Part shown: piece by piece, positions 1 through 8,157 of the stretch
Numbering within the stretch: the first letter of the stretch is position 1
How the letters are laid out: each line of letters starts with the position of its first letter
DNA from: Pseudonocardia sp.
Lineage (GTDB): Bacteria; Actinomycetota; Actinomycetes; Mycobacteriales; Pseudonocardiaceae
Assembly (NCBI RefSeq): GCF_029263155.1
Contig: NZ_JAJCYB010000044.1
Span: forward strand, 124,001-188,000
Direction: 5' to 3'
DNA length: 64,000 nucleotides
Notes under the pieces: model-generated
Seen by the model: the letters and a program-made list of their open reading frames with translations, nothing else
Database searches by the model: none
What the model was told of the DNA's origin: nothing
Position numbers and translations under genes: made by a program

Positions 1-210
1 GCGGTCGAGTGCCTCGGAGCGGACGGCGAGGTCCGCCGCGGCCGTCGGCGCGATCGCGTCGTGCAGCGCGCGGTAGTGCGAGCGCACGCGGCCGTCGGCG
101 TGGAACATCTCGTCGAAGGCACCCGAGTAGGGGCGGTCCGGTTCCAGGTAGCCGTCGAAGAGGGCGGACCCCTCGACCTCGGTCGGGCGGCGCTCGGGTG
201 CTCTCGTCAC
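1..210 (-). CDS. Circularly permuted ATP-grasp type 2 protein, N-terminal fragment
   Basis: Only the first 70 codons lie in the window; the gene continues past its left edge. Read from a GTG at 210, with GAGGAGG a few bases upstream, the peptide contains FDEMF, GRVRSHYRAL and a later SEALDR. These match the conserved N-terminus of the DUF404/DUF407 family of circularly permuted ATP-grasp proteins. In actinobacteria such genes usually sit beside an alpha-E (DUF403) protein and a transglutaminase-like protein in a presumed peptide-ligase cluster; those partners would lie outside the window. The substrate is unknown. The family call rests on this N-terminal motif alone. Confidence 0.7.
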   Translation of the reverse strand, partial: MTRAPERRPTEVEGSALFDGYLEPDRPYSGAFDEMFHADGRVRSHYRALHDAIAPTAAADLAVRSEALDR

Positions 211-311
211 GGTCCTCCTCGTCCTGATCCGGGGCCATCCTCGCTCAGCGGACCCGGCCGGGGCCACCTCGGCGTGCTACGGGCGTGTAACGCGGCACGT
301 AGGGTCGGCCG

Positions 312-1487
312 GTGGACGCGCGCAGCGGGTGGATCACGGTCGGGGCGGCGTTCACGTCGATGGCCGTCGTGTTCGGGGTGGCCTACAGCTTCGGGGCGTT
401 CTTCGCACCGATGGCCGCCGAGTTCGGCACCGGCAGCGGCGCGACGTCGGTCGTGTTCGGGGTCACGGCGTTCTGCTGGTTCGTGCTCGGCTCGGTCAGC
501 GGGCGCGCCGTGGACCGGTTCGGGCCCCGTCCGGTGCTGCTGGTGGCCGCCGCGGCCCTGGCCGCGGGGCTGCTCGTCACCGCAGCGGTGCAGCAGCTGT
601 GGATCGGCTACCTGTCCTACGGGCTCGGGGTGGGCGTGGCGGTGGCCTGCGGGTACGTGCCGATGGTGGCCGTCGTCGGCGCCTGGTTCGACGCGCGGCG
701 GGCGATCGCGCTGGCCGTGGCGGTGTCCGGGATCGGGGTCGGGACGCTGGTCGGGGCGCCGCTGGCCGCCTCGTTGATCGGCACGGTGGGCTGGCGGCAG
801 ACCCACGTGATCTTCGCAGTCGTGGGGGCCGCGCTGCTGGTCGTGTGCGCGCTCGTCGTGCGCCGCCCTCCCGCACCGACCGGCGCCCTGTCGTTGCCGG
901 TCGGGCAGCTCGTGCGGAGCCTGGCGTTCCGGTCGATGTACGGGGCCACGCTGCTGTCCTCGCTGGCCCTGTTCGTGCCCTTCGTGTTCCTCCCGGCCTC
1001 CGCCGTCGCGCTCGGGACGCCGCCCGTCGCGGCCGCGGCGCTCGTCGGCGTCATCGGGGTGGCGAGCGTGGTCGGACGCCTCGCCATGGGCGCGGTGGCC
1101 GAGCGGCTCGGGCGGATCCGCACGTTCCAGGCGTGCTTCGCGGTGCTCGGCGCGAGCTTCGGGATCTGGTTCGCCGCCGGGTCGTACCCGGTGCTGGTGG
1201 TGTTCGCCGTCGTGCTGGGCATCGGGTACGGCGGGTGGATCGCGCTGCAGCCCGCCGTCATCGCCGAGCTGTTCGGCCTGCGCGGGCTCGGCGGCGTCGT
1301 CGGGCTGGTCTACACCTCCGGCGGGATCGGGGCGCTGCTCGGCGCCCCGCTGGCCGGGGTGCTGGTCGACGCGACCGGCGGGTACGCGCTCGCCATCGGC
1401 TTCGCCGGGATCTGCGGGCTCGCCTCGTTCGTCGCGCTGCTGCCGCTGGGCCGGGGTGATGTCGTCGTCGCCGCACCCGCGCTGTAG
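312..1487 (+). CDS. MFS transporter, monocarboxylate/OFA-like
   Basis: 391-residue integral membrane protein with about 12 hydrophobic segments and almost no soluble tails, the usual size for the major facilitator superfamily. The loop between helices 2 and 3 carries the MFS signature GRAVDRFGPRP, and its repeat in the second half reads GAVAERLGRIRT. A Gly-rich helix 5 with GIGVGTLVGAP resembles the monocarboxylate-porter/OFA branch. It starts with GTG and is transcribed divergently from the ATP-grasp gene across a gap of about 100 bp. No neighbour reveals the substrate; a small organic anion is only an inference. Confidence 0.85.
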   Translation: MDARSGWITVGAAFTSMAVVFGVAYSFGAFFAPMAAEFGTGSGATSVVFGVTAFCWFVLGSVSGRAVDRFGPRPVLLVAAAALAAGLLVTAAVQQLWIGYLSYGLGVGVAVACGYVPMVAVVGAWFDARRAIALAVAVSGIGVGTLVGAPLAASLIGTVGWRQTHVIFAVVGAALLVVCALVVRRPPAPTGALSLPVGQLVRSLAFRSMYGATLLSSLALFVPFVFLPASAVALGTPPVAAAALVGVIGVASVVGRLAMGAVAERLGRIRTFQACFAVLGASFGIWFAAGSYPVLVVFAVVLGIGYGGWIALQPAVIAELFGLRGLGGVVGLVYTSGGIGALLGAPLAGVLVDATGGYALAIGFAGICGLASFVALLPLGRGDVVVAAPAL

Positions 1488-1601
1488 CATTGTCGGTCGA
1501 GCGCCCGGCGTGTTCGTCCGTAGTCCTTGTCGCCGCCTGGGCCTTCCGGACACACAGACAGCGCCAAGACCGTCAGCGGCAGAGAAACCCGAGGCATACG
1601 C

Positions 1602-1865
1602 GTGGCCAACATCAAGTCCCAGATCAAGCGGGTCAAGACCAACGAGAAGGCGCGCCAGCGCAACAAGTCGGTCAAGTCCGCCGTCCGCACCGCGGTGCGC
1701 AAGTTCCGCGAGGCCGCCGAGGCCGGCGACACCGAGCAGGCCACCGCACTGCAGCGCGCCGCGGCCAAGGCGCTGGACAAGGCGGCCAGCAAGGGTGTCA
1801 TCCACCCCAACCAGGCCGCCAACCGCAAGTCGTCGATGGCCAAGCGCCTCAACGCCGCGGCCTGA
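1602..1865 (+). CDS. rpsT: 30S ribosomal protein S20
   Basis: 87 residues, the normal S20 length. S20 binds 16S rRNA early in small-subunit assembly. The very basic start ([20 protein letters not shown]) and the C-terminal [14 protein letters not shown] with SMAKRL are diagnostic. The GTG at 1602 is chosen because the mature N-terminus ANIKSQ follows at once and the in-frame codons upstream have no S20 similarity. It stands opposite holA, as in mycobacteria, and is followed by a strong terminator. Confidence 0.98.
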   Translation: MANIKSQIKRVKTNEKARQRNKSVKSAVRTAVRKFREAAEAGDTEQATALQRAAAKALDKAASKGVIHPNQAANRKSSMAKRLNAAA

Positions 1866-1900
1866 CGCACCGGCCGGCCACAACAACGGCGCTGTCCGTC

Positions 1901-1939
1901 CGAGAACGGCGCCGCCCCCGGAGGGCGGCGCCGTTCTCG
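1901..1939. terminator. Bidirectional intrinsic-type terminator after rpsT
   Basis: A perfect 17-bp inverted repeat with a 5-nt loop (arms 1901-1917 and 1923-1939). It lies between the convergent rpsT and VOC genes, 36 bp after the rpsT stop and 15 bp beyond the VOC stop. There is no U tract, as is common in high-GC actinobacteria. Confidence 0.85.
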
Positions 1940-1953
1940 CGCGTCGGGCCGGG

Positions 1954-2283
1954 TCAGTGCTGGTCCACGAGCACCGGGTTGCCGTCGGGATCGCGAACGA
2001 CGAAGTGCGCGGGGCCGTCACCGGCCGCGGTGGCCTGGTCGGGCACGTAGCCGGCGGCGACGACGGCCTGCTCGACCGCCCGCGCGTCGGGCGGGTTGAA
2101 CGTCACGATGTTGGTGTCGAACATGCCCTGGAACAGCCCGATCTTGGTCGAACCGTTGGCGAGCATCACCCAGGACTGCTCGACGGCGCCGTCGACCACC
2201 GTGAAGCCCAGCGCCTGGTAGAAGTGCAACGACCGGCCCAGGTCCGCGACCGCGAGGCTGACCGAGAACTCTCCGAGATCCAT
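1954..2283 (-). CDS. VOC (glyoxalase/bleomycin-resistance) family protein
   Basis: 109-residue single-module vicinal-oxygen-chelate protein. The family fold is visible in the opening FSVSLAVADLGRSLHFYQALGF and in the closing AHFVVRDPDGNPVLVDQH, where the metal-ligand-like residues and the DPDGN turn lie. Such proteins are metalloenzymes or ligand binders (glyoxalases, dioxygenases, drug-binding proteins), so the reaction cannot be assigned. It lies 12 bp downstream of holA on the same strand and may share its transcript. Confidence 0.88.
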   Translation of the reverse strand: MDLGEFSVSLAVADLGRSLHFYQALGFTVVDGAVEQSWVMLANGSTKIGLFQGMFDTNIVTFNPPDARAVEQAVVAAGYVPDQATAAGDGPAHFVVRDPDGNPVLVDQH

Positions 2284-2295
2284 CCGCGCATCCTC

Positions 2296-3297
2296 TCATC
2301 GTCCGCGTGCCGCGCAGAGCAGCAGCACCGCACGCTCCAGCGCATAGTCCGGATCGGGCGAGGCGCCCTTGACGTCGGCGTTGAGCTGCGCGGTGAGCGC
2401 CACGGCGGCCGCGACGGCCTCCGGCCGCCACGACCGCACCTGCCCCTGTGCCTTGCGCACCTTCCACGGCGGCATCCCCAGCGGGCCCGCCAGCCGGTTC
2501 GGGTCGCCCCGCCCGGCCGACCCGACCTTGGCCAGCGTGCGGATCGCGTCGGCCAGCGCGTCGGCCACCAGCACGGCCGGCACACCGAGCAGCTGCGCCC
2601 AGCGCAGCGACTCCAGTGCGCCCGCGCGGTCGCCCGCCACGACCTTGTCGGCGACGGCGAACCCGGTGGTCTCGGCACGGCCGCGGTGGTACCGGCGGAC
2701 CGCCTTCTCGTCGATCACCCCTCCGGTGTCGGCCACCAGCTGGCTCGTCGCCGCCGCGAGCTCCCGCAGCTCCGACCCGACGGCCTCGATGAGCACCCCG
2801 ACCGCGTCCGGGGCGATCTTCCCGCCGGCGCGCCGGACCTCGGCGCGGACGAAGTCGGCCCGCTCCTCGAAGCGGGTGAGCCGGTCGCAGCGGGTGACGG
2901 CGGCGCCCCTGGCCTTCAACGTGTCTGCGAGGGCCTTGTTGCGCGCCCCGCCGGAGTGCGCGACCACCAGGACGATGCCGTCGGCGGTGTCTGCGGCCTG
3001 GTCCAGGATCGCCGCGGCCAGGTCCTTGCCCGCCTCCTGGGCCGACCCCACGACCACGACACGTCCCTCGGCGAACAGCGACGGGCTCAGCGCGTCGGCC
3101 AGGTCGACCGGGGTGAGTTCGGAGGCCCGGTAGCGGCGCAGTTCGGCGTCGGGCTCGTGCTCGCGCACCTGCACGACGACGTCCTGCACGGCGCGTTCGA
3201 CCAGCAGCTCCTCCTCACCGAGGACCAGGCGCACGGGGGGCGGCGGCACCGGCCCATCGTCGCGCACGGCCCCGACATTCCGTGACCCGGCTCCCAC
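2296..3297 (-). CDS. holA: DNA polymerase III subunit delta
   Basis: 333 residues, the usual length for HolA, the clamp-loader subunit that opens the beta sliding clamp. The N-terminus PPPVRLVLGEEELLVERAV is typical of delta, followed by an AAA+-like fold without a functional P-loop and a helical C-terminal collar domain ending VLLLCAARGR. In related genomes comEC lies directly upstream of holA; here the convergently oriented thrC sits between them. The ATG at 3297 gives a short non-conserved leader of about 20 residues; a downstream GTG is also possible. Confidence 0.92.
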   Translation of the reverse strand: MGAGSRNVGAVRDDGPVPPPPVRLVLGEEELLVERAVQDVVVQVREHEPDAELRRYRASELTPVDLADALSPSLFAEGRVVVVGSAQEAGKDLAAAILDQAADTADGIVLVVAHSGGARNKALADTLKARGAAVTRCDRLTRFEERADFVRAEVRRAGGKIAPDAVGVLIEAVGSELRELAAATSQLVADTGGVIDEKAVRRYHRGRAETTGFAVADKVVAGDRAGALESLRWAQLLGVPAVLVADALADAIRTLAKVGSAGRGDPNRLAGPLGMPPWKVRKAQGQVRSWRPEAVAAAVALTAQLNADVKGASPDPDYALERAVLLLCAARGR

Positions 3298-3378
3298 ATG
3301 GCGGACAGGTGCTTGGGATGTGCCTGCCCCGTGTCGTACCGTGCCGGGTGTAGCTGCTCAGCCCACAACTGCACATGG

Positions 3379-3514
3379 CTCATCCAGAGGGGCAGAGGGA
3401 ACGGCCCGTTGAAGCCCCGGCAACCGGCGAGACACGTCAGACAGTCCCAGTTCTTGGGCGCGTGCTCGATCACGGTGCCAATTCCGACCCGCACGGTGCG
3501 GGGAAGATGAGGAG
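3379..3514 (+). promoter_or_regulatory. S-box (SAM-I) riboswitch controlling thrC
   Basis: The leader carries the S-box core in order: CTCATC (P1 5' strand, 3379-3384), CAGAGG then GCAGAGGGAAC (3385-3402), GGCCCGTTGAAGCCCCGGCAACC (3403-3425, kink-turn and P2/P3 region), a variable P3 arm, then CGGTGCCAATTCC (3473-3485), and GATGAG (P1 3' strand, 3506-3511). P1 pairs 3379-3384 with 3506-3511. The Shine-Dalgarno GAGGAG is 3509-3514, so ligand-stabilised P1 would cover half of it. This suggests direct translational control with no separate expression platform. The motif set fits SAM-I better than the SAM-IV form. Confidence 0.9.
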
Positions 3515-3521
3515 ATCTTCA

Positions 3522-4799
3522 ATGTCGCTGCTTGCCGACGTCTCGGCGTCCGCCGCCACGTCCACCCCCTTCGACCTGGGGCCCGCGCGCGCCCTGTCCT
3601 GCCGGGAGTGCGGCCACCAGGTCCCGCTCGCCGCCGAGTTCGCGTGCCCCCAGTGCTTCGGTCCCCTCGAGGTCGCCTACGACTTCGGCGACGTCACCCG
3701 GGCCTCCATCGAGGCCGGCCCGCGGTCCATCTGGCGCTACCGCGGGCTGCTCCCGGTGCCCTCGGACGTGCGCTCCCACCCGAACACCGAGCCCGGGATG
3801 ACCCGGCTGATCAGGGCCGACCGCCTCGGTGCCGCGCTGGGTCTGCGCAACCTGTGGATCAAGGACGACACCGGCAACCCCACGCACTCGTTCAAGGACC
3901 GCGTGGTCGCCGTGGCGCTGGCCGCCGCCCGCCAGCTGGGTTTCACCGTGCTGTGCTGCCCGTCCACCGGGAACCTCGCCAACGCCGTGGCCGCCGCCGC
4001 CGCCCGCGCGGGCTGGGACTCCGTGGTGTTGATCCCGAAGTCGTTGGAGCAGGCGAAGGTGCTCACCACCGCGGTCTACGACGGCACCCTGCTCGCCGTG
4101 GACGGCAACTACGACGACGTGAACCGGCTGGCCACCGAGCTGGCCGCCGAGCACGAGGACTGGGCGTTCGTCAACGTCAACGTCCGGCCCTACTACGCCG
4201 AGGGCTCCAAGACCCTGGGCTACGAGGTGGCCGAGCAGCTGGGCTGGCGGCTGCCCGAGCAGATCGTGGTGCCGGTCGCGTCGGGGTCGCAGCTGACCAA
4301 GGTGGACAAGGGCTTCCAGGAGTTCGGCCGGCTCGGCCTGGTGGAGCCCACCCCGTACGCGGTGTTCGGCGCGCAGGCCACCGGTTGCTCCCCCGTCGCG
4401 AAGGCCTACGACGAGGGCCACGACTGGATCCAGCCGGTGCGGCCCGACACGATCGCCCGCTCGCTCGCCATCGGCAACCCCGCCGACGGGCCCTACGTCC
4501 TCGACGCGGTACGCCGCACCGGGGGCGCGATCGGGCACGTCTCCGACGCCGAGGTCGTCGACGGCATCCGGCTGCTCGCCCGCACCGAGGGCGTGTTCGC
4601 CGAGACCGCGGGCGGGGTCACGGTGGCCACCACCAAGAAGCTGATCGAGGCCGGGAAGATCGACCCGGACGCCGAGACCGTGCTGCTGATCACCGGCGAC
4701 GGGCTCAAGACCCTCGACGCCGTGGCCGGGCAGGTCGGCCCGACCGCCACGGTGCCCTCCACGAGCGCGGCGGTGCGGGAGGCGCTCGCGAACCGCTGA
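3522..4799 (+). CDS. thrC: Threonine synthase (zinc-ribbon, PLP-dependent)
   Basis: Converts O-phosphohomoserine to threonine. The 425-residue protein has an N-terminal zinc ribbon (CREC 27-30, CPQC 42-45), then a fold-type II PLP domain with the Schiff-base lysine in HSFKDR (K125) and the phosphate-binding loop PSTGNLAN. This is the archaeal/plant-like class of ThrC. The ATG at 3522 is chosen because GAGGAG lies 7 nt upstream and the protein family begins here; the upstream reading frame merely runs through the riboswitch. It is convergent with comEC, and the two 3' ends overlap by 95 bp. Confidence 0.95.
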   Translation: MSLLADVSASAATSTPFDLGPARALSCRECGHQVPLAAEFACPQCFGPLEVAYDFGDVTRASIEAGPRSIWRYRGLLPVPSDVRSHPNTEPGMTRLIRADRLGAALGLRNLWIKDDTGNPTHSFKDRVVAVALAAARQLGFTVLCCPSTGNLANAVAAAAARAGWDSVVLIPKSLEQAKVLTTAVYDGTLLAVDGNYDDVNRLATELAAEHEDWAFVNVNVRPYYAEGSKTLGYEVAEQLGWRLPEQIVVPVASGSQLTKVDKGFQEFGRLGLVEPTPYAVFGAQATGCSPVAKAYDEGHDWIQPVRPDTIARSLAIGNPADGPYVLDAVRRTGGAIGHVSDAEVVDGIRLLARTEGVFAETAGGVTVATTKKLIEAGKIDPDAETVLLITGDGLKTLDAVAGQVGPTATVPSTSAAVREALANR

Positions 4800-7149
4800 C
4801 GGGTGCCCGGCGGCGACGGGCCGGGAGCGGGTCGCCCCGGGTGACCAGCTCGATGCCGCCGCCGCCGGCGACCACCGCCGAGTCGCCGGCCAGGTCGGTG
4901 CGCCGCACGTCGATCCCGGCGCGTTCCAGTCCGCCGATCAGGCCCGGGTCGGGATGCCGGTAGGTGTTGCCCGCGCCGACGCTGACCAGCACCGCGCGCG
5001 GCGCCACCGCGTTGAGGAACTCGACGCTGGTGTAGCGGCTGCCGTGGTGGGGCATCTTGAGGATCTCGGCGTGCAGGTCTGCGCCCGCGGCGACGAGATC
5101 GGCCTGCGCGGCCAGTTCCACGTCGCCGGTGAGCAGCACGGTGCCCGCGGCGGTGGCGGCGCGCAGCACCAGCGAGCCGTCGTTGACGGCGGTGCCGTCG
5201 TCCGGGTCGAGGTACGGGTCGGGATGGCGGGGGCCGAGGACCTCGAGGACCAGACCGGGCCACTCCAGGCGCTGCCCGACCGTCAGCGCGACCAGCGGGG
5301 CACCCGCGTCGGTCGCGGAGTGCGCGACCGCGGCCAGCGCCCGGTGCGGGGCGCGGACCGGGCCGACCGCGATCCCGCCGACCGCGCGGCCGCGCAGGGC
5401 GCCGTCGAGCCCGCCGATGTGGTCGGCGTGCAGGTGGCTGAGCACCACGAGCGCCAGGCTGCGGATGCCGAGCCGGTCGAGGCAGGCGTCGACGGGCCCG
5501 GTGTCGGGCCCGGCGTCGACGAGCACGCCCCGGCCGGGCTCACCGGTGGCGAGCACGACCGCGTCACCCTGCCCGACGTCGCAGGCCACCACGGCCCAGC
5601 CCGGCGGGGGCCAGCCGGGCGGGGCGAGCCGGGTCGGCACCAGCACCAGGGCGAGCCCCAGCAGCACCGCGACGAGCACCGCCCGGCCCCGCGGCAGGCG
5701 CCAGAACAGCACGAGCACGGCCAGCACCGCGGCGAGCAGGAGCATGCCGGCGACGCCGTCGGGCCACGGCAGCGCGGCGCGCGGGATCGCGGCGGCCCGG
5801 TCGGCCACCTCGACCAGCCAGCCGACGGCCGGGCCGGCCAGCCACGCGCAGGCCTGCGCCGCCTGCGGGCTGAGCGGGGACACCACCGCGGCCAGGACGC
5901 CGAGCACGGTGGCCGGCGCGACCGCGGGTACCGCGAGCAGGTTGGCCAGCACCGCGACCGGGGCCACCTGCCCGCTCAGCCCGGCGACCACCGGCGCGGT
6001 GGCCAGGAACGCCGCCGCCGGCACGACCAGCACCTCGGCCACCCACCGGGGCACCCCGCGGCGCACCAGCGCCGCGGCCCAGCCCGGGGCGAGCAGCACC
6101 AGCGCGGCCGTGGCCAGCACGGACAGGGCGAAGCCGGGGTCGACGGCCAGCGCGGGGTCGGCGAGCAGCAGCACCAGCACCGCGGCGGCCAGCGCGGGCA
6201 CCGCGGAGCGCCCCCGACCCAGCGCCAGCGCCAGCAGCACCACCGCCCCCATCGCCGCGGCGCGCACCACGCTCGGGGACGGCCGGGCCAGCACGACGAA
6301 CCCGAGCACCGCGGCCGCGCTCAGCCCGGCGGCCCATCGCGGGTCGGCCCGCAGCAGCCGCAGCAGGGCCAGCACCGCGCCCGCGACGATCGCCAGGTTG
6401 GCGCCGGACACGGCGGTCAGGTGGGTGAGCCCGGCCGCGCGGAAGTCGTCCTCCACCTCGGCGGTCATGGCCCCGGTGTCACCGACGGCGAGCCCGGGCA
6501 GCAGCCCGGCCGGAGCCTGCGGGAGCACGGTGGCCGCGTCGCGCAGGCCGGTGCGCAGCGCGCCGGCGCCGGTCTGCCACCACGGTGGCGCGGCGACCTC
6601 GCGGGGCGGCCCGCGGACCCGCAGGACCGCGACGGTGAGGTCGCTGCGACCCGCCGGGGCCAGCAGACCGTCGGCCGTGACGGCCTGCCCGGGGAGCAGG
6701 CCCGCCCAGCCCGGCGCCGGTGCGATCAGCAGGACGCGCCCGCCGGTGTCCCAGGTGGAGTCGCGCGCCTGCGCCCGCTCCAGGACGGCGTCGACCAGCA
6801 CCTGCGCCTGCTCCCCGGCCACGGCGTTGCGGATCGGGCGGGGGTCGTCACCCAGCACGACGCGCACCGTGGCCGCCGCCCCGGCCTCCGCGGCGGCGCG
6901 CAGCGGGTGCTGGGCGACGAGGATGCCGTGGGCGGTGACGACGAGCCCGGCGGCGGCGGCGCAGGCCGCCGCGGCGAGCCAGCGCGGACGGGACCGGCGA
7001 TTCCATGCCGCCCCGGCGGACAGGGCCGTGACCACCGCCCCGGCGAGCGGTCCGAGCCCCAACCCGGCCAGCACGGCGGCCCACGCGGCCAACGCCGCGG
7101 GCACCAGGCGCAGATCCGGCGGGCGACGCGGCTCGTCCGGCGCCGTCAC
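4705..7149 (-). CDS. comEC: ComEC/Rec2 DNA-uptake channel protein
   Basis: 814-residue membrane protein with the three expected parts: an N-terminal OB-like region, the competence domain with many helices (core GLTHLTAVSGANLAI), and a C-terminal metallo-beta-lactamase domain (VVACDVGQGDAVVL, then LSHLHADHIGG and later MPHHGSRY). It would form the channel that passes single-stranded DNA through the membrane. The GTG at 7149 overlaps the comEA stop as GTGA, so the genes are coupled. The C-terminus runs 95 bp into the 3' end of convergent thrC and ends in an Arg/Pro-rich tail of low complexity. Confidence 0.93.
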   Translation of the reverse strand: MTAPDEPRRPPDLRLVPAALAAWAAVLAGLGLGPLAGAVVTALSAGAAWNRRSRPRWLAAAACAAAAGLVVTAHGILVAQHPLRAAAEAGAAATVRVVLGDDPRPIRNAVAGEQAQVLVDAVLERAQARDSTWDTGGRVLLIAPAPGWAGLLPGQAVTADGLLAPAGRSDLTVAVLRVRGPPREVAAPPWWQTGAGALRTGLRDAATVLPQAPAGLLPGLAVGDTGAMTAEVEDDFRAAGLTHLTAVSGANLAIVAGAVLALLRLLRADPRWAAGLSAAAVLGFVVLARPSPSVVRAAAMGAVVLLALALGRGRSAVPALAAAVLVLLLADPALAVDPGFALSVLATAALVLLAPGWAAALVRRGVPRWVAEVLVVPAAAFLATAPVVAGLSGQVAPVAVLANLLAVPAVAPATVLGVLAAVVSPLSPQAAQACAWLAGPAVGWLVEVADRAAAIPRAALPWPDGVAGMLLLAAVLAVLVLFWRLPRGRAVLVAVLLGLALVLVPTRLAPPGWPPPGWAVVACDVGQGDAVVLATGEPGRGVLVDAGPDTGPVDACLDRLGIRSLALVVLSHLHADHIGGLDGALRGRAVGGIAVGPVRAPHRALAAVAHSATDAGAPLVALTVGQRLEWPGLVLEVLGPRHPDPYLDPDDGTAVNDGSLVLRAATAAGTVLLTGDVELAAQADLVAAGADLHAEILKMPHHGSRYTSVEFLNAVAPRAVLVSVGAGNTYRHPDPGLIGGLERAGIDVRRTDLAGDSAVVAGGGGIELVTRGDPLPARRRRAPVSGSRAPPAPPRSWRAPWRSGRPARPRRRGS

Positions 7150-8042
7150 GCCACCACCACCAGCTCCCGGAGCTGCGCGAACCGGCGCTCCCCGATGCCC
7201 TCGACCTCCCGCAGCTGCTCGACACGGCTGAACCGCCCGTTGCGCTCGCGCCACTCGAGGATCCGTCGGGCGGTGACCGGTCCGACGCCGGGCAGGGCAT
7301 CGAGCTGGGCCTCGGTGGCCGCGTTGAGGTCGACAGGGCCCTGCGGCGTCGCCCCGGACCCCGGCGCCGACCGGTCCGGGGCCGGGCCCGCGGCGTCCGG
7401 GGCGGGCGGCACCCCGACGGCGATCTGCTCCCCGTCGACGACGCGGCGGGCCAGGTTGACCCCGGACAGGTCGGTGCCGGGCAGCGCACCCCCGGCGGCG
7501 GCCAGCGCGTCGGCGACGCGGGAGCCGTCGGGCCCCTCGACCAGCCCGGGCCGGGCGACCTTCCCCGAGACCGCGACGACCAGCGGGCCCGCGGGGACGG
7601 GCGCGGCCTCCGACGACGGCACCGCCGACGCCTCCGACGGCGCCTCCGTGGTGACGACGACGCCGGGCAGCGCGGCGACCGGCTCGGCCCGCGGTCGCTC
7701 GGTCCACACCCCCACCGCGGCCACCACCGCCGCGAGCGCGGCGACCAGGGCCAGCGCGGTGGCCCCGGGCCGCCCGGGATCGACGCGTGCGCCCCGCCAG
7801 CCGGCCGGGACGACCGCACCGAGCAGCCGCGCCACCCGGCCGGGCGGCGCCGCACCGGCCGGCGGGGTGCGCGCGTCCGGCAACCGCGTCCGGTCGACGG
7901 CCCCCGAGGTCGCGTCGGCGGCCGGGCGCCGCGGCGCCGTGAACAGCAGTGGCACCGTGGGCGGATCCGCGCCGGGCGGCGTCAGCCGCGGGCCGACGGC
8001 GGCCGCGAGCCGCGCACCGGCGGAGGGGTCGGGTCGGGCCAC
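7146..8042 (-). CDS. comEA: ComEA-like helix-hairpin-helix DNA-binding protein
   Basis: 298 residues: a Pro/Ala-rich cytoplasmic N-terminus, one membrane segment around residues 92-112 (TALALVAALAAVVAAVGVW), an SLBB-type module (LVVAVSGKVARPGLV), a linker, and a C-terminal double helix-hairpin-helix (VDLNAATEAQLDALPGVGP, then REVEGIGERRFAQL). ComEA binds incoming double-stranded DNA at the outer face of the membrane and hands it to ComEC. It is coupled to comEC by a GTGA overlap. Confidence 0.93.
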   Translation of the reverse strand: MARPDPSAGARLAAAVGPRLTPPGADPPTVPLLFTAPRRPAADATSGAVDRTRLPDARTPPAGAAPPGRVARLLGAVVPAGWRGARVDPGRPGATALALVAALAAVVAAVGVWTERPRAEPVAALPGVVVTTEAPSEASAVPSSEAAPVPAGPLVVAVSGKVARPGLVEGPDGSRVADALAAAGGALPGTDLSGVNLARRVVDGEQIAVGVPPAPDAAGPAPDRSAPGSGATPQGPVDLNAATEAQLDALPGVGPVTARRILEWRERNGRFSRVEQLREVEGIGERRFAQLRELVVVA

Positions 8043-8157
8043 ACCGCGACGCTAGGACGCCGGGACGGTCCCTCCCGGACGAGTCCCGCAGCTGTGGACG
8101 GCCGGACGCCGATGTGGACAGGTGCCCGGGCGGCCGCGGCGCAGGCGTCCCGGGGAC

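Noticed and set aside
3379-3514. SAM-IV rather than SAM-I riboswitch
   Set aside because: SAM-IV is common in actinobacteria, but the AGAGG, GAGGGAAC and GGTGCCAATTCC order matches the S-box layout; a covariance search would settle it.
3375-3521. N-terminal extension of ThrC through the leader
   Set aside because: The stretch is the S-box RNA; the peptide has no ThrC similarity, and a good Shine-Dalgarno precedes the ATG at 3522.
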